A DNA stretch of 64,000 nucleotides, from the NCBI GenBank assembly GCA_001044335.1, contig CP011001.1:1288815-1352814 (forward strand), read 5' to 3'. Origin of the DNA: Methylophilales bacterium MBRSF5 (GTDB taxonomy: Bacteria > Pseudomonadota > Gammaproteobacteria > Burkholderiales > Methylophilaceae). Under the pieces are notes generated by a model. That model was given only the letters and a program-made list of their open reading frames with translations. It ran no database searches and had not been told where the DNA came from. This document shows, piece by piece, positions 34,963 to 44,094 of the stretch (its first letter is position 1; every line of letters begins with the position of its first letter). A program made the translations under genes and the position numbers.

Positions 34963-37152
34963 TTGGCTGACCCAAATTTTTTAACTAAAGATACTGGCGA
35001 TGCAATCATTATTCCAGCAGACCATCCTGAATCAAAACTATCACAGGCAATTACTTATTTAAAAAAAAGTGAAATTCAAGATGTATACAGAGCATATCAT
35101 TATGCTTTTGAGTGCCATATAGATCAAAAAAGAAGAAGCGGCGAGCCTTATATTACGCACCCAGTTTCAGTGGCATGTATTGCAGCAAATCTTCATCTCG
35201 ATGGGCCTTCAATTATAGCTGCACTTTTGCACGATGTTGTTGAAGACACTCAGGCTACTTTAAAAGAGGTTGAATCAAAATTCGGCAAACAAGTTGCAAA
35301 GATTGTTGATGGATTATCCAAGTTAGATAAATTAAATTTTAATGATGTTGTTGAGGCTCAAGCTGAAAATTTCAGAAAAATGCTTTTAGCGATGTCATCA
35401 GATATCAGAGTCATGATTATCAAGTTATGTGATCGCACACATAATATGCAAACTCTGGGACATCTTAATGAGCAAAAAAGAAAACGTATTGCACAAGAAA
35501 CGGTTGATATCTATGCACCAATTGCAAATCGACTGGGCCTTAACAGAATTTATCAAGAGTTAGAAAATCTATGTTTTAAACATATTCATCCTCTTCGACA
35601 CCAAACAATTACTAAAGCAATAGCTTCTGCTCGTGGAAATCGTAAAGAAGTTGTGGAAAAAATTCTCATAGAAGTTGAGGCAAAATTAAAAAAAGAAAAA
35701 ATTAAAGCGGAAATTCTAGGACGAGAAAAACAGCCTGCTAGTATTCATAAAAAAATGGCAGAAAAGAATCTGGGATTTTCAGAAATTTCAGATATTTATG
35801 CATTTAGGATAATTGTTGAAGATATTAAGGATTGTTATCATGCATTGGGTGTCCTTCACTCTTTATATAAACCGATCCCAGGAAGATTCAAAGATTACAT
35901 TGCGATTCCAAAAGCAAACGGATACCAATCATTACATACTACCCTTTTTGGCCCATTCGGAATGCCATTGGAGATTCAAATAAGAACTTTATTAATGAAT
36001 AATTTGGCAGAAGCCGGAGTGGCTGCACATTGGATGTACAAAACTAAAGAAAATCAAGTTACACGCCTTCAACAGGATACCAATCAATGGTTAAAAAGAT
36101 TATTGGAAATCCAGTCTGATAGTGCAGACTCACTTGAATTCTTAGAACATTTAAAAGTAGATCTTTTTCCTGATGAAGTCTATGTATTTTCTCCCAAAGG
36201 AAAAATATTTGTGTTACCGAAAGGATCAACCGCAGTGGACTATGCCTATGCTGTTCATACTGATGTTGGTAATAGCTGCTTCGTTTGTAAAATAAATAAT
36301 GAGTTGGTTCCCTTGAGAACTGAGGTTAAAACGGGTGATCATATTGAAATCATTACAGGCCCTATGGCCAAACCTAACCCATCTTGGCTAAATTTTGTAA
36401 TTACAGGAAAAGCAAGATCACAAATTAGAGCTTTTATGAAAAAAGCTGAATCTAGTGATCTTGTGATACTTGGCTACAGTATTCTTAATAAGGCATTGAA
36501 AGCCTTTCACATTGAACCAGACAGTATCAAAAAGAAACATTGGGATAAATTACTGCATGACTATCATTTGAAGAATAAAGACGAAATTTTAATAGATATT
36601 GCTTTAGGAAAAAGAGTCAATATTATGGTAGCTCATCAATTATCTACAATTGTCAGTGGTCAATCTAGTGTTGGACGTCAAGAAAAGTTTTTAGATGTAA
36701 TTTCTATTAAAGGGTCTGAAGGTATGGCCATAGATTTAGCTGATTGTTGCCATCCAATTCCTGGAGACCCAATTTTAGGTTACATTGATAAAGACCGCGG
36801 TTTGATTATTCATACTCATGAATGTAATGAAATTAAAAAAATTAAAGTTGATCCAGAAAAATGGGTTGATGTTGAATGGGAGCCAAATCCAGATCGATTG
36901 TTTAAAGTTAAATTAGATATTTTAGTCAGTAATGAACGAGGCGTTTTAGCAAAGATTGCTTCTGTTATTGCTGAAATGGAATCTAATATTGACAAGCTGA
37001 CAACTGAAGAGAGTGATGGTGGAGGTTTTACCTCAATTCATTTCTTAATTGAAGTGAAGAGTCGAATTCATTTAGCGGATATTATTAGAAACTTAAGAAA
37101 AATTGAACAAGTAAGTAGAATTACAAGATTTAAATTAGGAACTATTAAATAA
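34963..37152 (+). CDS. spoT: Bifunctional (p)ppGpp synthetase/hydrolase
   Basis: Makes and degrades (p)ppGpp, the stringent-response alarmone (729 aa). The HD hydrolase domain is intact (YITHPVSVA, LLHDVVEDT, VIIKLCDRTHNM). The synthetase domain has the bifunctional-type PGRFKDYIAIPKANGYQSLHT and EIQIRT near 335. TGS (YVFSPKGKIFVLPKGSTAVDYAYAVHT), helical and C-terminal ACT domains (VLAKIASVIAEMESNID) follow. The start is a TTG preceded by TGGAGA; no nearer ATG fits. With rpoZ before it and dksA at 56 kb, it makes a full stringent module. Confidence 0.95.
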   Translation: MADPNFLTKDTGDAIIIPADHPESKLSQAITYLKKSEIQDVYRAYHYAFECHIDQKRRSGEPYITHPVSVACIAANLHLDGPSIIAALLHDVVEDTQATLKEVESKFGKQVAKIVDGLSKLDKLNFNDVVEAQAENFRKMLLAMSSDIRVMIIKLCDRTHNMQTLGHLNEQKRKRIAQETVDIYAPIANRLGLNRIYQELENLCFKHIHPLRHQTITKAIASARGNRKEVVEKILIEVEAKLKKEKIKAEILGREKQPASIHKKMAEKNLGFSEISDIYAFRIIVEDIKDCYHALGVLHSLYKPIPGRFKDYIAIPKANGYQSLHTTLFGPFGMPLEIQIRTLLMNNLAEAGVAAHWMYKTKENQVTRLQQDTNQWLKRLLEIQSDSADSLEFLEHLKVDLFPDEVYVFSPKGKIFVLPKGSTAVDYAYAVHTDVGNSCFVCKINNELVPLRTEVKTGDHIEIITGPMAKPNPSWLNFVITGKARSQIRAFMKKAESSDLVILGYSILNKALKAFHIEPDSIKKKHWDKLLHDYHLKNKDEILIDIALGKRVNIMVAHQLSTIVSGQSSVGRQEKFLDVISIKGSEGMAIDLADCCHPIPGDPILGYIDKDRGLIIHTHECNEIKKIKVDPEKWVDVEWEPNPDRLFKVKLDILVSNERGVLAKIASVIAEMESNIDKLTTEESDGGGFTSIHFLIEVKSRIHLADIIRNLRKIEQVSRITRFKLGTIK

Positions 37153-37164
37153 AGAAAGATAAAA

Positions 37165-37545
37165 ATGACAAAAGAAATTATTTCAACTGAAAATGCACCA
37201 AAGGCGATTGGAACTTATTCGCAGGCTATCAAAAAAAACAACATTGTTTTTCTATCTGGGCAAATTGGCTTAGATCCCAAGACGATGGAATTGGTCGATG
37301 GAATTGAAAATCAAATTAATCAGGTATTTAAGAATTTATTATCAGTGATAGAGGTAGCAGGTGGAAAAAAGTCAGATATCGTTAAATTAAATATTTTTCT
37401 CACCGATCTTAGTCATTTTGTTATGGTCAATGAAATCATGGAACAATATTTTGATTCACCCTATCCAGCAAGGGCTGCAGTTGGAGTTGCTCAATTACCT
37501 AAAGGGGCACTTATTGAAGCAGATGGATTTTTAGTGCTTGATTAA
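37165..37545 (+). CDS. RidA family enamine/imine deaminase
   Basis: A 126-residue RidA (YjgF/YER057c/UK114) protein, which hydrolyses reactive 2-aminoacrylate and similar enamines. It begins [21 protein letters not shown], has [17 protein letters not shown] near 27 and ends with [24 protein letters not shown]; the Arg of PARAA is the carboxylate-binding residue. It sits between spoT and recG, a common place for it. Confidence 0.94.
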   Translation: MTKEIISTENAPKAIGTYSQAIKKNNIVFLSGQIGLDPKTMELVDGIENQINQVFKNLLSVIEVAGGKKSDIVKLNIFLTDLSHFVMVNEIMEQYFDSPYPARAAVGVAQLPKGALIEADGFLVLD

Positions 37546-37548
37546 TTA

Positions 37549-39597
37549 TTGAAATCTTTTTTTACACCACACCAAGAGAAGCTTTTAAATAAACTCAATA
37601 TTCAAAATTGGTTTGATCTTTTACTACATCTTCCTGTGCGCTACGAAGATAGAACCAAGATTACAGATATTCAAGATTTAAAAGATAATGCGTTCTCACA
37701 GGTGGTAGGAAAAGTAATAGACGTTAATATTGTTTTTCGTGGTAAAAGAAATTTAGTTGTTCAGCTTGAAGATGGTTATGGTGATCAAATTTCATTAAGA
37801 TACATGCACTTTTATCCAAATCAAAAAGCACAATTTGAGATTGGAAAATATGTACTTGCAGCAGGAAATATAAGAAAAAATTTAATTACTACAGAGATCA
37901 TTCATCCTGAAACTACAGTGTTTAAAGCTCAAGAAGTTGTTCTTCCAGAAAGTTTTACGCCAATATATTCAGTCACGTCAGGATTAGGTCAAAAAAATAT
38001 TTATAGATTAATTAATAAAGCTTTAGAGTTCGCCTCTTCACAAAAACTTTTAAATTTCGAAATATTGAATAATAAAAGTAAAACAGATGGAGTTAATCTG
38101 CTGGAATCACTTTATGCAATTCATCAGCCAAATAAAAATTGTGATTTAAAAAAGCTTAATAGTTTCTCTACGATATTTCATCAGCATTTAAAATATGCAG
38201 AATTATTATCACAGCAATTATATTTAAAACTATCGAAGGATGAATTCAAAAATCAAAAATCTAAAATATTTAGTTTAAAAAATAATAATTTAAAAGAAGA
38301 TATTTTTAAGTGCCTTCCTTTCAATTTAACAGAATCCCAGGAACAGGTTATTCAAGAAATTGAATCCGATATGTCTTCTGGAAAAGCAATGCATAGGCTG
38401 CTTCAGGGTGATGTTGGTTCTGGGAAAACCATTGTTGCAATTATTGTTTCAACCCTAATATTAAATAATGAATATCAGGTTGCCTTTATGGCACCTACTG
38501 AAATATTAGCAAATCAGCATTTTAAAATAATTAAGGAATTATTTCAAAGTACTGATGTAAGAGTAGAGCTTTTGACTGGCAGCATTAAAGGAAGAAAGCG
38601 TAATGAAATTATTGATGATATCGAATCAGGGAAAATTGATTATGTCATTGGAACTCATGCATTATTTCAAGATAACATTTACTTCAAAAAACTTGGACTT
38701 TGTATTATCGATGAACAACATCGTTTTGGTGTTAAGCAAAGATTAGATCTAATGAGTAAAGGAAAAAAAGATGGACATCAACCCCATCTATTGATGATGA
38801 GTGCTACACCAATTCCGAGAACGCTTTCGATGAGTTATTTTGCAGATCTTGAGGTAAGTACATTGTCAAAATTACCTAAAGATAGGGTTCCTATCGTCAC
38901 AAAACTAGTACGTGATTCAAGGCGAAAAGAATTAATGCAAATACTAAAAAACGAATTAGACAATGATAATCAAATATATTGGGTGTGTCCTTTAGTTGAG
39001 GAAAGTGAAAAGTTAACCCTCTCTGATGCAGTAAATACCTATGAAGAGTTTATTTCTTTTATTCCAAAAGAGATGGTGGGCATTATTCATGGCAGAATGA
39101 AAGATCAAGAGAAAGATGAAGTGATGTCAAAGTATCTTCAAAAAAAAATAAAGTTATTAGTGGCAACCACTGTAATTGAAGTTGGCGTAGATGTTCCCAA
39201 TGCATCATTTATGGTGATTGAGCATGCAGAAAGAATGGGGCTATCTCAGCTACATCAACTCCGAGGTCGGGTTGGTAGAGGAGCAAAAAAAAGTACATGT
39301 ATTTTAATTTTTAAAGAAAATCTTAGCGAGCTGGCAAAGCAACGTTTAAAAATTATCTATGAAAACCAAGATGGGTTTTTAATTGCTGAAAATGATCTTA
39401 AAATACGTGGTCCTGGTGAAATGATTGGAACAAGACAGAGCGGAGTACCTGGATTAAGAATTGCTAACCTTGTAGAGGATGCTGATTTAGTAAAAGAAGT
39501 GAGTGATTATTCAGGAAATGCGATAAAGTCCAATAAACCAGCAGCTCATAGATTTGTTGAATTCTGGTTTCAAGATAAAAATTATTTAAGAATTTAA
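37549..39597 (+). CDS. recG: ATP-dependent DNA helicase RecG
   Basis: Remodels stalled replication forks and Holliday junctions (682 aa). The N-terminal wedge/OB domain (VRYEDRTKITDI near 30) is followed by SF2 motifs: LLQGDVGSGKTIVA (Walker A), CIIDEQHRFGVKQR (DEQH box), MMSATPIPRTL, VATTVIEVGVDVPNA and QLHQLRGRVGRG. The C-terminus has the RecG DGFLIAENDLKIRGPGEMIGTRQSG. The start is a TTG 3 bases after ridA; the first ATG lies too far inside. Confidence 0.96.
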   Translation: MKSFFTPHQEKLLNKLNIQNWFDLLLHLPVRYEDRTKITDIQDLKDNAFSQVVGKVIDVNIVFRGKRNLVVQLEDGYGDQISLRYMHFYPNQKAQFEIGKYVLAAGNIRKNLITTEIIHPETTVFKAQEVVLPESFTPIYSVTSGLGQKNIYRLINKALEFASSQKLLNFEILNNKSKTDGVNLLESLYAIHQPNKNCDLKKLNSFSTIFHQHLKYAELLSQQLYLKLSKDEFKNQKSKIFSLKNNNLKEDIFKCLPFNLTESQEQVIQEIESDMSSGKAMHRLLQGDVGSGKTIVAIIVSTLILNNEYQVAFMAPTEILANQHFKIIKELFQSTDVRVELLTGSIKGRKRNEIIDDIESGKIDYVIGTHALFQDNIYFKKLGLCIIDEQHRFGVKQRLDLMSKGKKDGHQPHLLMMSATPIPRTLSMSYFADLEVSTLSKLPKDRVPIVTKLVRDSRRKELMQILKNELDNDNQIYWVCPLVEESEKLTLSDAVNTYEEFISFIPKEMVGIIHGRMKDQEKDEVMSKYLQKKIKLLVATTVIEVGVDVPNASFMVIEHAERMGLSQLHQLRGRVGRGAKKSTCILIFKENLSELAKQRLKIIYENQDGFLIAENDLKIRGPGEMIGTRQSGVPGLRIANLVEDADLVKEVSDYSGNAIKSNKPAAHRFVEFWFQDKNYLRI

Positions 39598-39601
39598 ATA
39601 T

Positions 39602-40102
39602 ATGTGGTCAAAAAAAAATTATTCGGATTTAAGACTTGCTTCATCAAAAAAATCACTGACAAAATATTTAAGCCAGTTTGGTGATCTAGAAATTCAGTTG
39701 ATCTCAAGTGATATACAGAAAATAAGTGAGTATGAAAAAAAAATTTATGGCGGCGTCTCAAAAAATTTTTATGTCAGGGATGTAGTGATAGGTTTTAAAA
39801 AAAAGCCACTCATTTTTGCAAGATCCATTACAGAATTACATAATTCAAAAAGATTGATTTATTTATTAAAAAAATTAAATAATCGATCATTAGGTAGTAT
39901 TTTATTCAGTCGAAATTATATCCGTAGCCAGTTTAAATATTCAAAATCAAAACAGATTCAATTTTCAACTGAAAGATTTAGAAAAATAAATGTTGAATTA
40001 GAAAAACTATTAGTCCTTAGGCAATCTTTTTTTACTAACAGAAAAGAAAAAATTCTTCTTTTTGAGGGATTTTTAGAAAATGCAAAAATGTATGATGAAT
40101 AA
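39602..40102 (+). CDS. ubiC: Chorismate-pyruvate lyase UbiC
   Basis: Converts chorismate to 4-hydroxybenzoate, the first step of ubiquinone synthesis. The family is weakly conserved. The 166-residue protein has FYVRDVVIGFKKKPLIFARSITE near residues 56-78 and LNNRSLGSILFSRNYIRSQF near 97, which fit the VREV.L...PWVFARTV...LG..PLG..LF pattern. Its position immediately before ubiA confirms it. The end overlaps the ubiA start region. Confidence 0.88.
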   Translation: MWSKKNYSDLRLASSKKSLTKYLSQFGDLEIQLISSDIQKISEYEKKIYGGVSKNFYVRDVVIGFKKKPLIFARSITELHNSKRLIYLLKKLNNRSLGSILFSRNYIRSQFKYSKSKQIQFSTERFRKINVELEKLLVLRQSFFTNRKEKILLFEGFLENAKMYDE

Positions 40103-40952
40103 GTACTTTTACAGCTATCTTAAATTAGCAAGACTGGATAAACCTGTAGGTATTTTACTTTTACTTTGGCCAACCATATGGGCATTAATCTTTTCTACAG
40201 AAGGTCAGATCAGATTTCAAGATCTTTTAATATTTTGCATCGGAGTGATTTTAACAAGATCAGCTGGATGCGTGATTAACGATATTTTTGATCATGATAT
40301 TGATTCAAAGGTGAAGAGAACAAGCAATAGGCCCTTGGTACAAAAAGAACTAACTCTTAAAAATGCATCTATTTTTTTTCTTTTTTTAAGTTTAGGGGCG
40401 CTATCTTTACTCTTTTTTTTGCATAGTTATGCAATAAAAATTATTTGTGTATCAGCTTTTTTATTAATGGTTTATCCATTGTCCAAAAGATTTTTCCCTA
40501 TCCCACAACTTTTTTTAGGATTAGCCTTTAGTTCAAGTGTTTTGGTGGTCTTTGCGCATGTTCAACAGAGTCTTCCACTGGAGTCTTGGATTTTATTTTT
40601 TCTGAATTTTTCATGGGTAATGGCTTACGATACGGTTTATGCTAAAGCAGATTTTACAGATGACATAAATTTAAGCATTCACTCATCTCCCAAATTGTTT
40701 AAGAAATACACAAATCATGCGATTATTGTTTTTTATTTGGCTTTCCTAACTTTATATGCCGCTTTAATTAAAGAAGAACCCTATTTTATTTCTTATTTGC
40801 TCATTGTGACATTCATGATCGGGAAAATGACTCATGAATTGATTTTTGGCATAACTCAAGACGGTGAATATATTAATTTATTCAAGAAAAACAATTATTT
40901 AGGAATAATTGTGACATTTATATTTTTATTAAGCCATCCATGGATTTTTTAG
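40092..40952 (+). CDS. ubiA: 4-hydroxybenzoate polyprenyltransferase
   Basis: Membrane prenyltransferase that attaches the polyprenyl tail to 4-hydroxybenzoate. The first Asp-rich site is CVINDIFDHDIDSKVKRTSNRPL near residues 65-85; the second, YAKADFTDDINL, lies near 190, with about eight hydrophobic helices. The start LKLARLDKPVGILLLLWPT is classic. Starts at 40080, 40092 or 40095 are possible; I use the first Met of the MMNKYF pair (about 286 aa). It overlaps ubiC. Confidence 0.95.
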   Translation: MMNKYFYSYLKLARLDKPVGILLLLWPTIWALIFSTEGQIRFQDLLIFCIGVILTRSAGCVINDIFDHDIDSKVKRTSNRPLVQKELTLKNASIFFLFLSLGALSLLFFLHSYAIKIICVSAFLLMVYPLSKRFFPIPQLFLGLAFSSSVLVVFAHVQQSLPLESWILFFLNFSWVMAYDTVYAKADFTDDINLSIHSSPKLFKKYTNHAIIVFYLAFLTLYAALIKEEPYFISYLLIVTFMIGKMTHELIFGITQDGEYINLFKKNNYLGIIVTFIFLLSHPWIF

Positions 40953-40972
40953 GATTTTTTTACCATTAATGT

Positions 40973-41002
40973 TTGACAAAACCCTATAAAACATAATAAA
41001 AT
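40973..41002 (+). promoter_or_regulatory. Promoter of rplM-rpsI
   Basis: A perfect TTGACA (40973-40978) is followed 18 bases later by TAAAAT (40997-41002). It is placed 35 bases before the rplM start codon, fitting the one ribosomal-protein operon of this segment. Confidence 0.75.
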
Positions 41003-41036
41003 CACGCTCTTTTATAAATTTTGGAAGTACAAACTG

Positions 41037-41465
41037 ATGAAAACAATTTCAGCTAAAGGCCACGAAGTTAAAAGAGACTGGTTTCTTGTTGACGCGACGG
41101 ATGCTACTCTTGGTAGATTAGCCAGTGCAATCGCGCATAGATTAAGAGGCAAGCACAAAACAATTTATACACCACATGTTGATACCGGTGATTATATTGT
41201 TGTTGTTAATGCTGAAAAAATAAAAGTTACTGGTAACAAGTCTCAAGATAAAATTTACCACAGACACACTGGTTTTCCTGGTGGTTTATATTCATCAAAC
41301 TTCACACAGATGCAAGAAAAATTTCCTGGGAGGGCATTAGAAAAAGCAGTAAAAGGTATGCTTCCTAAGGGACCATTAGGTTATGCTATGGTTAAGAAAT
41401 TAAAGATTTATTCTGGCGACAAGCATGAGCATAGTGCTCAACAGCCAAAACCATTAACAATATAA
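41037..41465 (+). CDS. rplM: 50S ribosomal protein L13
   Basis: A 142-residue large-subunit protein that binds 23S rRNA early in assembly. It starts [29 protein letters not shown], has [16 protein letters not shown] near 47 and [14 protein letters not shown] [16 protein letters not shown] near 77, then the [18 protein letters not shown] tail. It is followed 13 bases later by rpsI, as nearly everywhere in bacteria. Confidence 0.98.
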   Translation: MKTISAKGHEVKRDWFLVDATDATLGRLASAIAHRLRGKHKTIYTPHVDTGDYIVVVNAEKIKVTGNKSQDKIYHRHTGFPGGLYSSNFTQMQEKFPGRALEKAVKGMLPKGPLGYAMVKKLKIYSGDKHEHSAQQPKPLTI

Positions 41466-41478
41466 TTGAAAGAATTTT

Positions 41479-41871
41479 ATGATAGGTAAATATTATTACG
41501 GTACAGGTAGAAGAAAAAGCTCAGTTGCAAGAGTATTCATGCAACAAGGTAAAGGCGAAATATCTATTAACGGTCTACCAGTTGATAAATATTTTTCAAG
41601 ATTTACATCAGAGATGATTCTAAAACAACCTTTAGATTTAACTAAAAATGAAACTAAATTTGACATTAAAGTGAATGTTTCTGGCGGTGGTGAATCTGGC
41701 CAAGCTGGTGCAGTAAGACATGGTATTACCAGAGCTCTTTTAGACTATGATGCTGAACTAAAATCAGATCTTTCTAAAGCTGGATACGTAACACGAGATG
41801 CACGTGAAGTTGAAAGAAAGAAAGTTGGCTTACGCAAAGCGAGAAGACGCAAACAGTTTTCAAAACGATAA
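41479..41871 (+). CDS. rpsI: 30S ribosomal protein S9
   Basis: A 130-residue small-subunit protein whose C-terminal tail reaches the P-site tRNA. Motifs are [15 protein letters not shown] at the N-terminus, [19 protein letters not shown] near 73, and the basic tail [19 protein letters not shown], ending in the invariant SKR. A strong terminator with a TTCG loop follows, ending the operon. Confidence 0.98.
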   Translation: MIGKYYYGTGRRKSSVARVFMQQGKGEISINGLPVDKYFSRFTSEMILKQPLDLTKNETKFDIKVNVSGGGESGQAGAVRHGITRALLDYDAELKSDLSKAGYVTRDAREVERKKVGLRKARRRKQFSKR

Positions 41872-41887
41872 GATTATCGTATTTATT

Positions 41888-41915
41888 AAAGCCGCTTTCG
41901 AGCGGCTTTTTTTTT
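41888..41915 (+). terminator. Intrinsic terminator of rplM-rpsI
   Basis: Perfect 9-bp stem AAAGCCGCT / AGCGGCTTT closed by a TTCG tetraloop (41897-41900), followed by nine T residues. It lies just 23 bases before the argC ATG. Confidence 0.94.
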
Positions 41916-41926
41916 AGGAAATCATT

Positions 41927-41932
41927 TATAAT
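41927..41932 (+). promoter_or_regulatory. -10 box giving a possibly leaderless argC mRNA
   Basis: A perfect TATAAT ends 6 bases before the argC ATG (41939), so transcription would start at or next to the A of the start codon. Any -35 contact would have to fall in the 3' arm of the preceding terminator, where no TTGACA-like sequence is seen. No ribosome site is visible. Confidence 0.5.
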
Positions 41933-41938
41933 CGACAA

Positions 41939-42979
41939 ATGGATAAATTACATGTTTCTATAGTTGGTGGATCTGGATACACTGGATCAGAACTTTTGAG
42001 GTTATTAGTCAATCATCCACATATTGAGATTGATCAAGTAACCTCAAGACAAGATGATGGAAAGAATATCACTGAAATTTTTCCATTTCTGCCTAAGAAA
42101 ATTAAAAATAAATTTGTTCATCCTGACAATGTAAGTTTTGAGCAGTCAGACTTAATATTTTTTGCTACACCTAACGGCATCGCTATGAACTTTGCAGAAA
42201 TGTTAGTTAGTAAAGGGAAAAGATTAATTGATTTGGCAGCTGATTTCAGAATAAAAAATATACCGTTGTGGGAACAGTGGTATGGAATGAAACATGCCTG
42301 CCCAAAATTAGTTGAGACAGCTGTATATGGTTTATCTGAATTGAAGAAAAATGAAATAAAAGATGCCAAGATTATTGCCAATCCAGGATGTTATCCTACT
42401 GCAATTCAACTTGCTCTGTATCCACTCTTGAATAAAAAAATTATCAATGAACAAACTATTATTATTGATGCCAAGTCTGGAATAAGTGGTGCCGGTAAAA
42501 AAAATGACGATAATCTTTTGATGGCTGAAGCTTATGATAATTTTAATGCGTACTCAGTTCAAGGACACAGGCATGAGCCAGAAATTGAAGAGAATTTAAA
42601 AGAAATAACAAATACAAAAGACATCAAAGCTTTATTTGTTCCTCATTTGATTCCTATGGTAAGGGGCATTTATGCAACTATTTATGTTGATTTAAATAAA
42701 GATTTGAGTGAAGATGAGCTCGACTCAATTTATTCTCAAGCTTACGATCAATCAATTTTTGTACATTTTATGGGTGTAAATAAAATACCAAAAACAAAAA
42801 TGGTGAGAGGCTCAAATCAATGTAGAATATCTTGCTTTAATAGAGATAAAAAATTAATAATATTGTCGACTATTGATAATTTAGTAAAGGGCGCAGCCGG
42901 ACAGGCTATTCAAAATTTAAACATAATGTTTAATTTTCAAGAAGAAGCTGGACTAAATTACATACCACTTAATCCATAA
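41939..42979 (+). CDS. argC: N-acetyl-gamma-glutamyl-phosphate reductase
   Basis: Third step of arginine synthesis (346 aa). It begins HVSIVGGSGYTGSELLRLL, the NADP-binding fold. The catalytic Cys is in IANPGCYPTAIQLAL near 149, and VQGHRHEPEIEENL near 203 and HLIPMVRGIYATIYV near 240 are family motifs. The rpsI-argC-(coiled-coil membrane protein)-bactofilin-erpA order is typical of betaproteobacteria. Translation may start on a leaderless mRNA. Confidence 0.97.
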   Translation: MDKLHVSIVGGSGYTGSELLRLLVNHPHIEIDQVTSRQDDGKNITEIFPFLPKKIKNKFVHPDNVSFEQSDLIFFATPNGIAMNFAEMLVSKGKRLIDLAADFRIKNIPLWEQWYGMKHACPKLVETAVYGLSELKKNEIKDAKIIANPGCYPTAIQLALYPLLNKKIINEQTIIIDAKSGISGAGKKNDDNLLMAEAYDNFNAYSVQGHRHEPEIEENLKEITNTKDIKALFVPHLIPMVRGIYATIYVDLNKDLSEDELDSIYSQAYDQSIFVHFMGVNKIPKTKMVRGSNQCRISCFNRDKKLIILSTIDNLVKGAAGQAIQNLNIMFNFQEEAGLNYIPLNP

Positions 42980-42981
42980 AT

Positions 42982-43344
42982 ATGTTTGAAAGAATTAAAA
43001 GAAGAAAACGTATAAAGTTAGCAAAAGGAAGACCTAACGTTAAAGTCGGAGTCTTGTGGATTAACAAAGTTTTTTATACTTTCTTTGTATTTGTATTGTC
43101 AGTTATTTTATCTTATTTCGTTTTTGATGGAACAAGCTCAGTACAATACCTTTTAAAAATAAATAATCAAAGTGATGAGATTGTTGAGCTAAAAGATGAA
43201 TTAAGTAATTTAAATCTACAGATTCAATTAAATAATGTAGCAATTAGTAAAAATAATGAGGAACTTAAAAAGTTAAAAGAAGAAAACAATGATCTGCAAG
43301 AAGAGCTACTTTTTTATGAAAAAATTGTTGGTAAGAGGAGATAG
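42982..43344 (+). CDS. Membrane protein with periplasmic coiled coil (DUF6776-like)
   Basis: A 120-residue bitopic protein: a basic cytosolic N-terminus (FERIKRRKRIKLAKGRP), one helix near residues 31-50 (FYTFFVFVLSVILSYFVF), then a predicted coiled coil (EIVELKDELSNLNLQIQLNN ... LKKLKEENNDLQEELLFYEK). A gene of this design sits between argC and bactofilin in many betaproteobacteria. Function unknown; a structural partner of bactofilin at the membrane is an attractive guess. It is 2 bases from each neighbour. Confidence 0.75.
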   Translation: MFERIKRRKRIKLAKGRPNVKVGVLWINKVFYTFFVFVLSVILSYFVFDGTSSVQYLLKINNQSDEIVELKDELSNLNLQIQLNNVAISKNNEELKKLKEENNDLQEELLFYEKIVGKRR

Positions 43345-43346
43345 GA

Positions 43347-43751
43347 TTGTTTAATCGGAAAAAAAATCATGCAATCGATACATTAATTGATGAAACAATG
43401 AACATACGTGGAAGTATGAACTTTTCTGGTGGTATTCGTTTAGATGGAAGGTTACAAGGAAATTTGACATTAACAGATGGGGCATATGGTTCATTAATTA
43501 TGGGACCAAAAAGTAAAATTTCTGGAGATATTAAAACTGATACTGCAATCATTGCTGGGGAAGTTAAAGGAAACATTGAAGTTCAAGAATTTTTAGAACT
43601 CCATTCTACAGCCATTGTCAACGGAGATATCATTTACGGCGATATAGAAATTCATGCAGGTGCGACAGTAAATGGTAATATTACAAAAAATAAGCCGGAA
43701 AAAATTATAAAAAAAGACAAGCAAGCGAAGGAAAAAAACAATGACAAGTGA
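43347..43751 (+). CDS. Bactofilin family cytoskeletal protein
   Basis: A 134-residue polymer-forming protein. The central beta-helix is seen in repeated small/hydrophobic strands: [49 protein letters not shown] and [15 protein letters not shown]. The tail is lysine-rich. Bactofilins form filaments that position cell-envelope enzymes. The start is a TTG with an excellent ribosome site (AGAGGAGA). The end overlaps erpA by 11 bases. Confidence 0.93.
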   Translation: MFNRKKNHAIDTLIDETMNIRGSMNFSGGIRLDGRLQGNLTLTDGAYGSLIMGPKSKISGDIKTDTAIIAGEVKGNIEVQEFLELHSTAIVNGDIIYGDIEIHAGATVNGNITKNKPEKIIKKDKQAKEKNNDK

Positions 43752-44091
43752 TCTAAAAATGCCTGATCCTTTAATTTTTACAGACAATGCTGTAAAAAAG
43801 GTGAAAGAGCTAATTGCTGAAGAAGAAACACCAGACCTTAAGCTAAGAGTGTTTGTCAGTGGTGGTGGGTGTTCTGGTTTTCAATATGGTTTTACATTTG
43901 AAGAAGCCGTCAATGAAGATGACACTCAGGTGACTAAGGATAATGTGACCTTATTAATTGACCCAATGAGCCTGCAATATCTGACAGGATCTGAAATTGA
44001 TTACCAAGATAACGTCCAAGGCTCTCAATTTGTAATTAGAAATCCAAATGCTACTACAACTTGTGGTTGCGGCTCATCTTTTTCAGTTTAG
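43741..44091 (+). CDS. erpA: Iron-sulfur cluster insertion protein ErpA
   Basis: A-type carrier (116 aa) that delivers Fe-S clusters to apo-enzymes. It begins [19 protein letters not shown] after a short lead and has the three ligand cysteines: [13 protein letters not shown] near 45 and the CGCGSSFSV end. Its gene order with bactofilin and argC fits ErpA rather than IscA. It converges with gltA, 3 bases between stops. Confidence 0.95.
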   Translation: MTSDLKMPDPLIFTDNAVKKVKELIAEEETPDLKLRVFVSGGGCSGFQYGFTFEEAVNEDDTQVTKDNVTLLIDPMSLQYLTGSEIDYQDNVQGSQFVIRNPNATTTCGCGSSFSV

Positions 44092-44094
44092 GGA

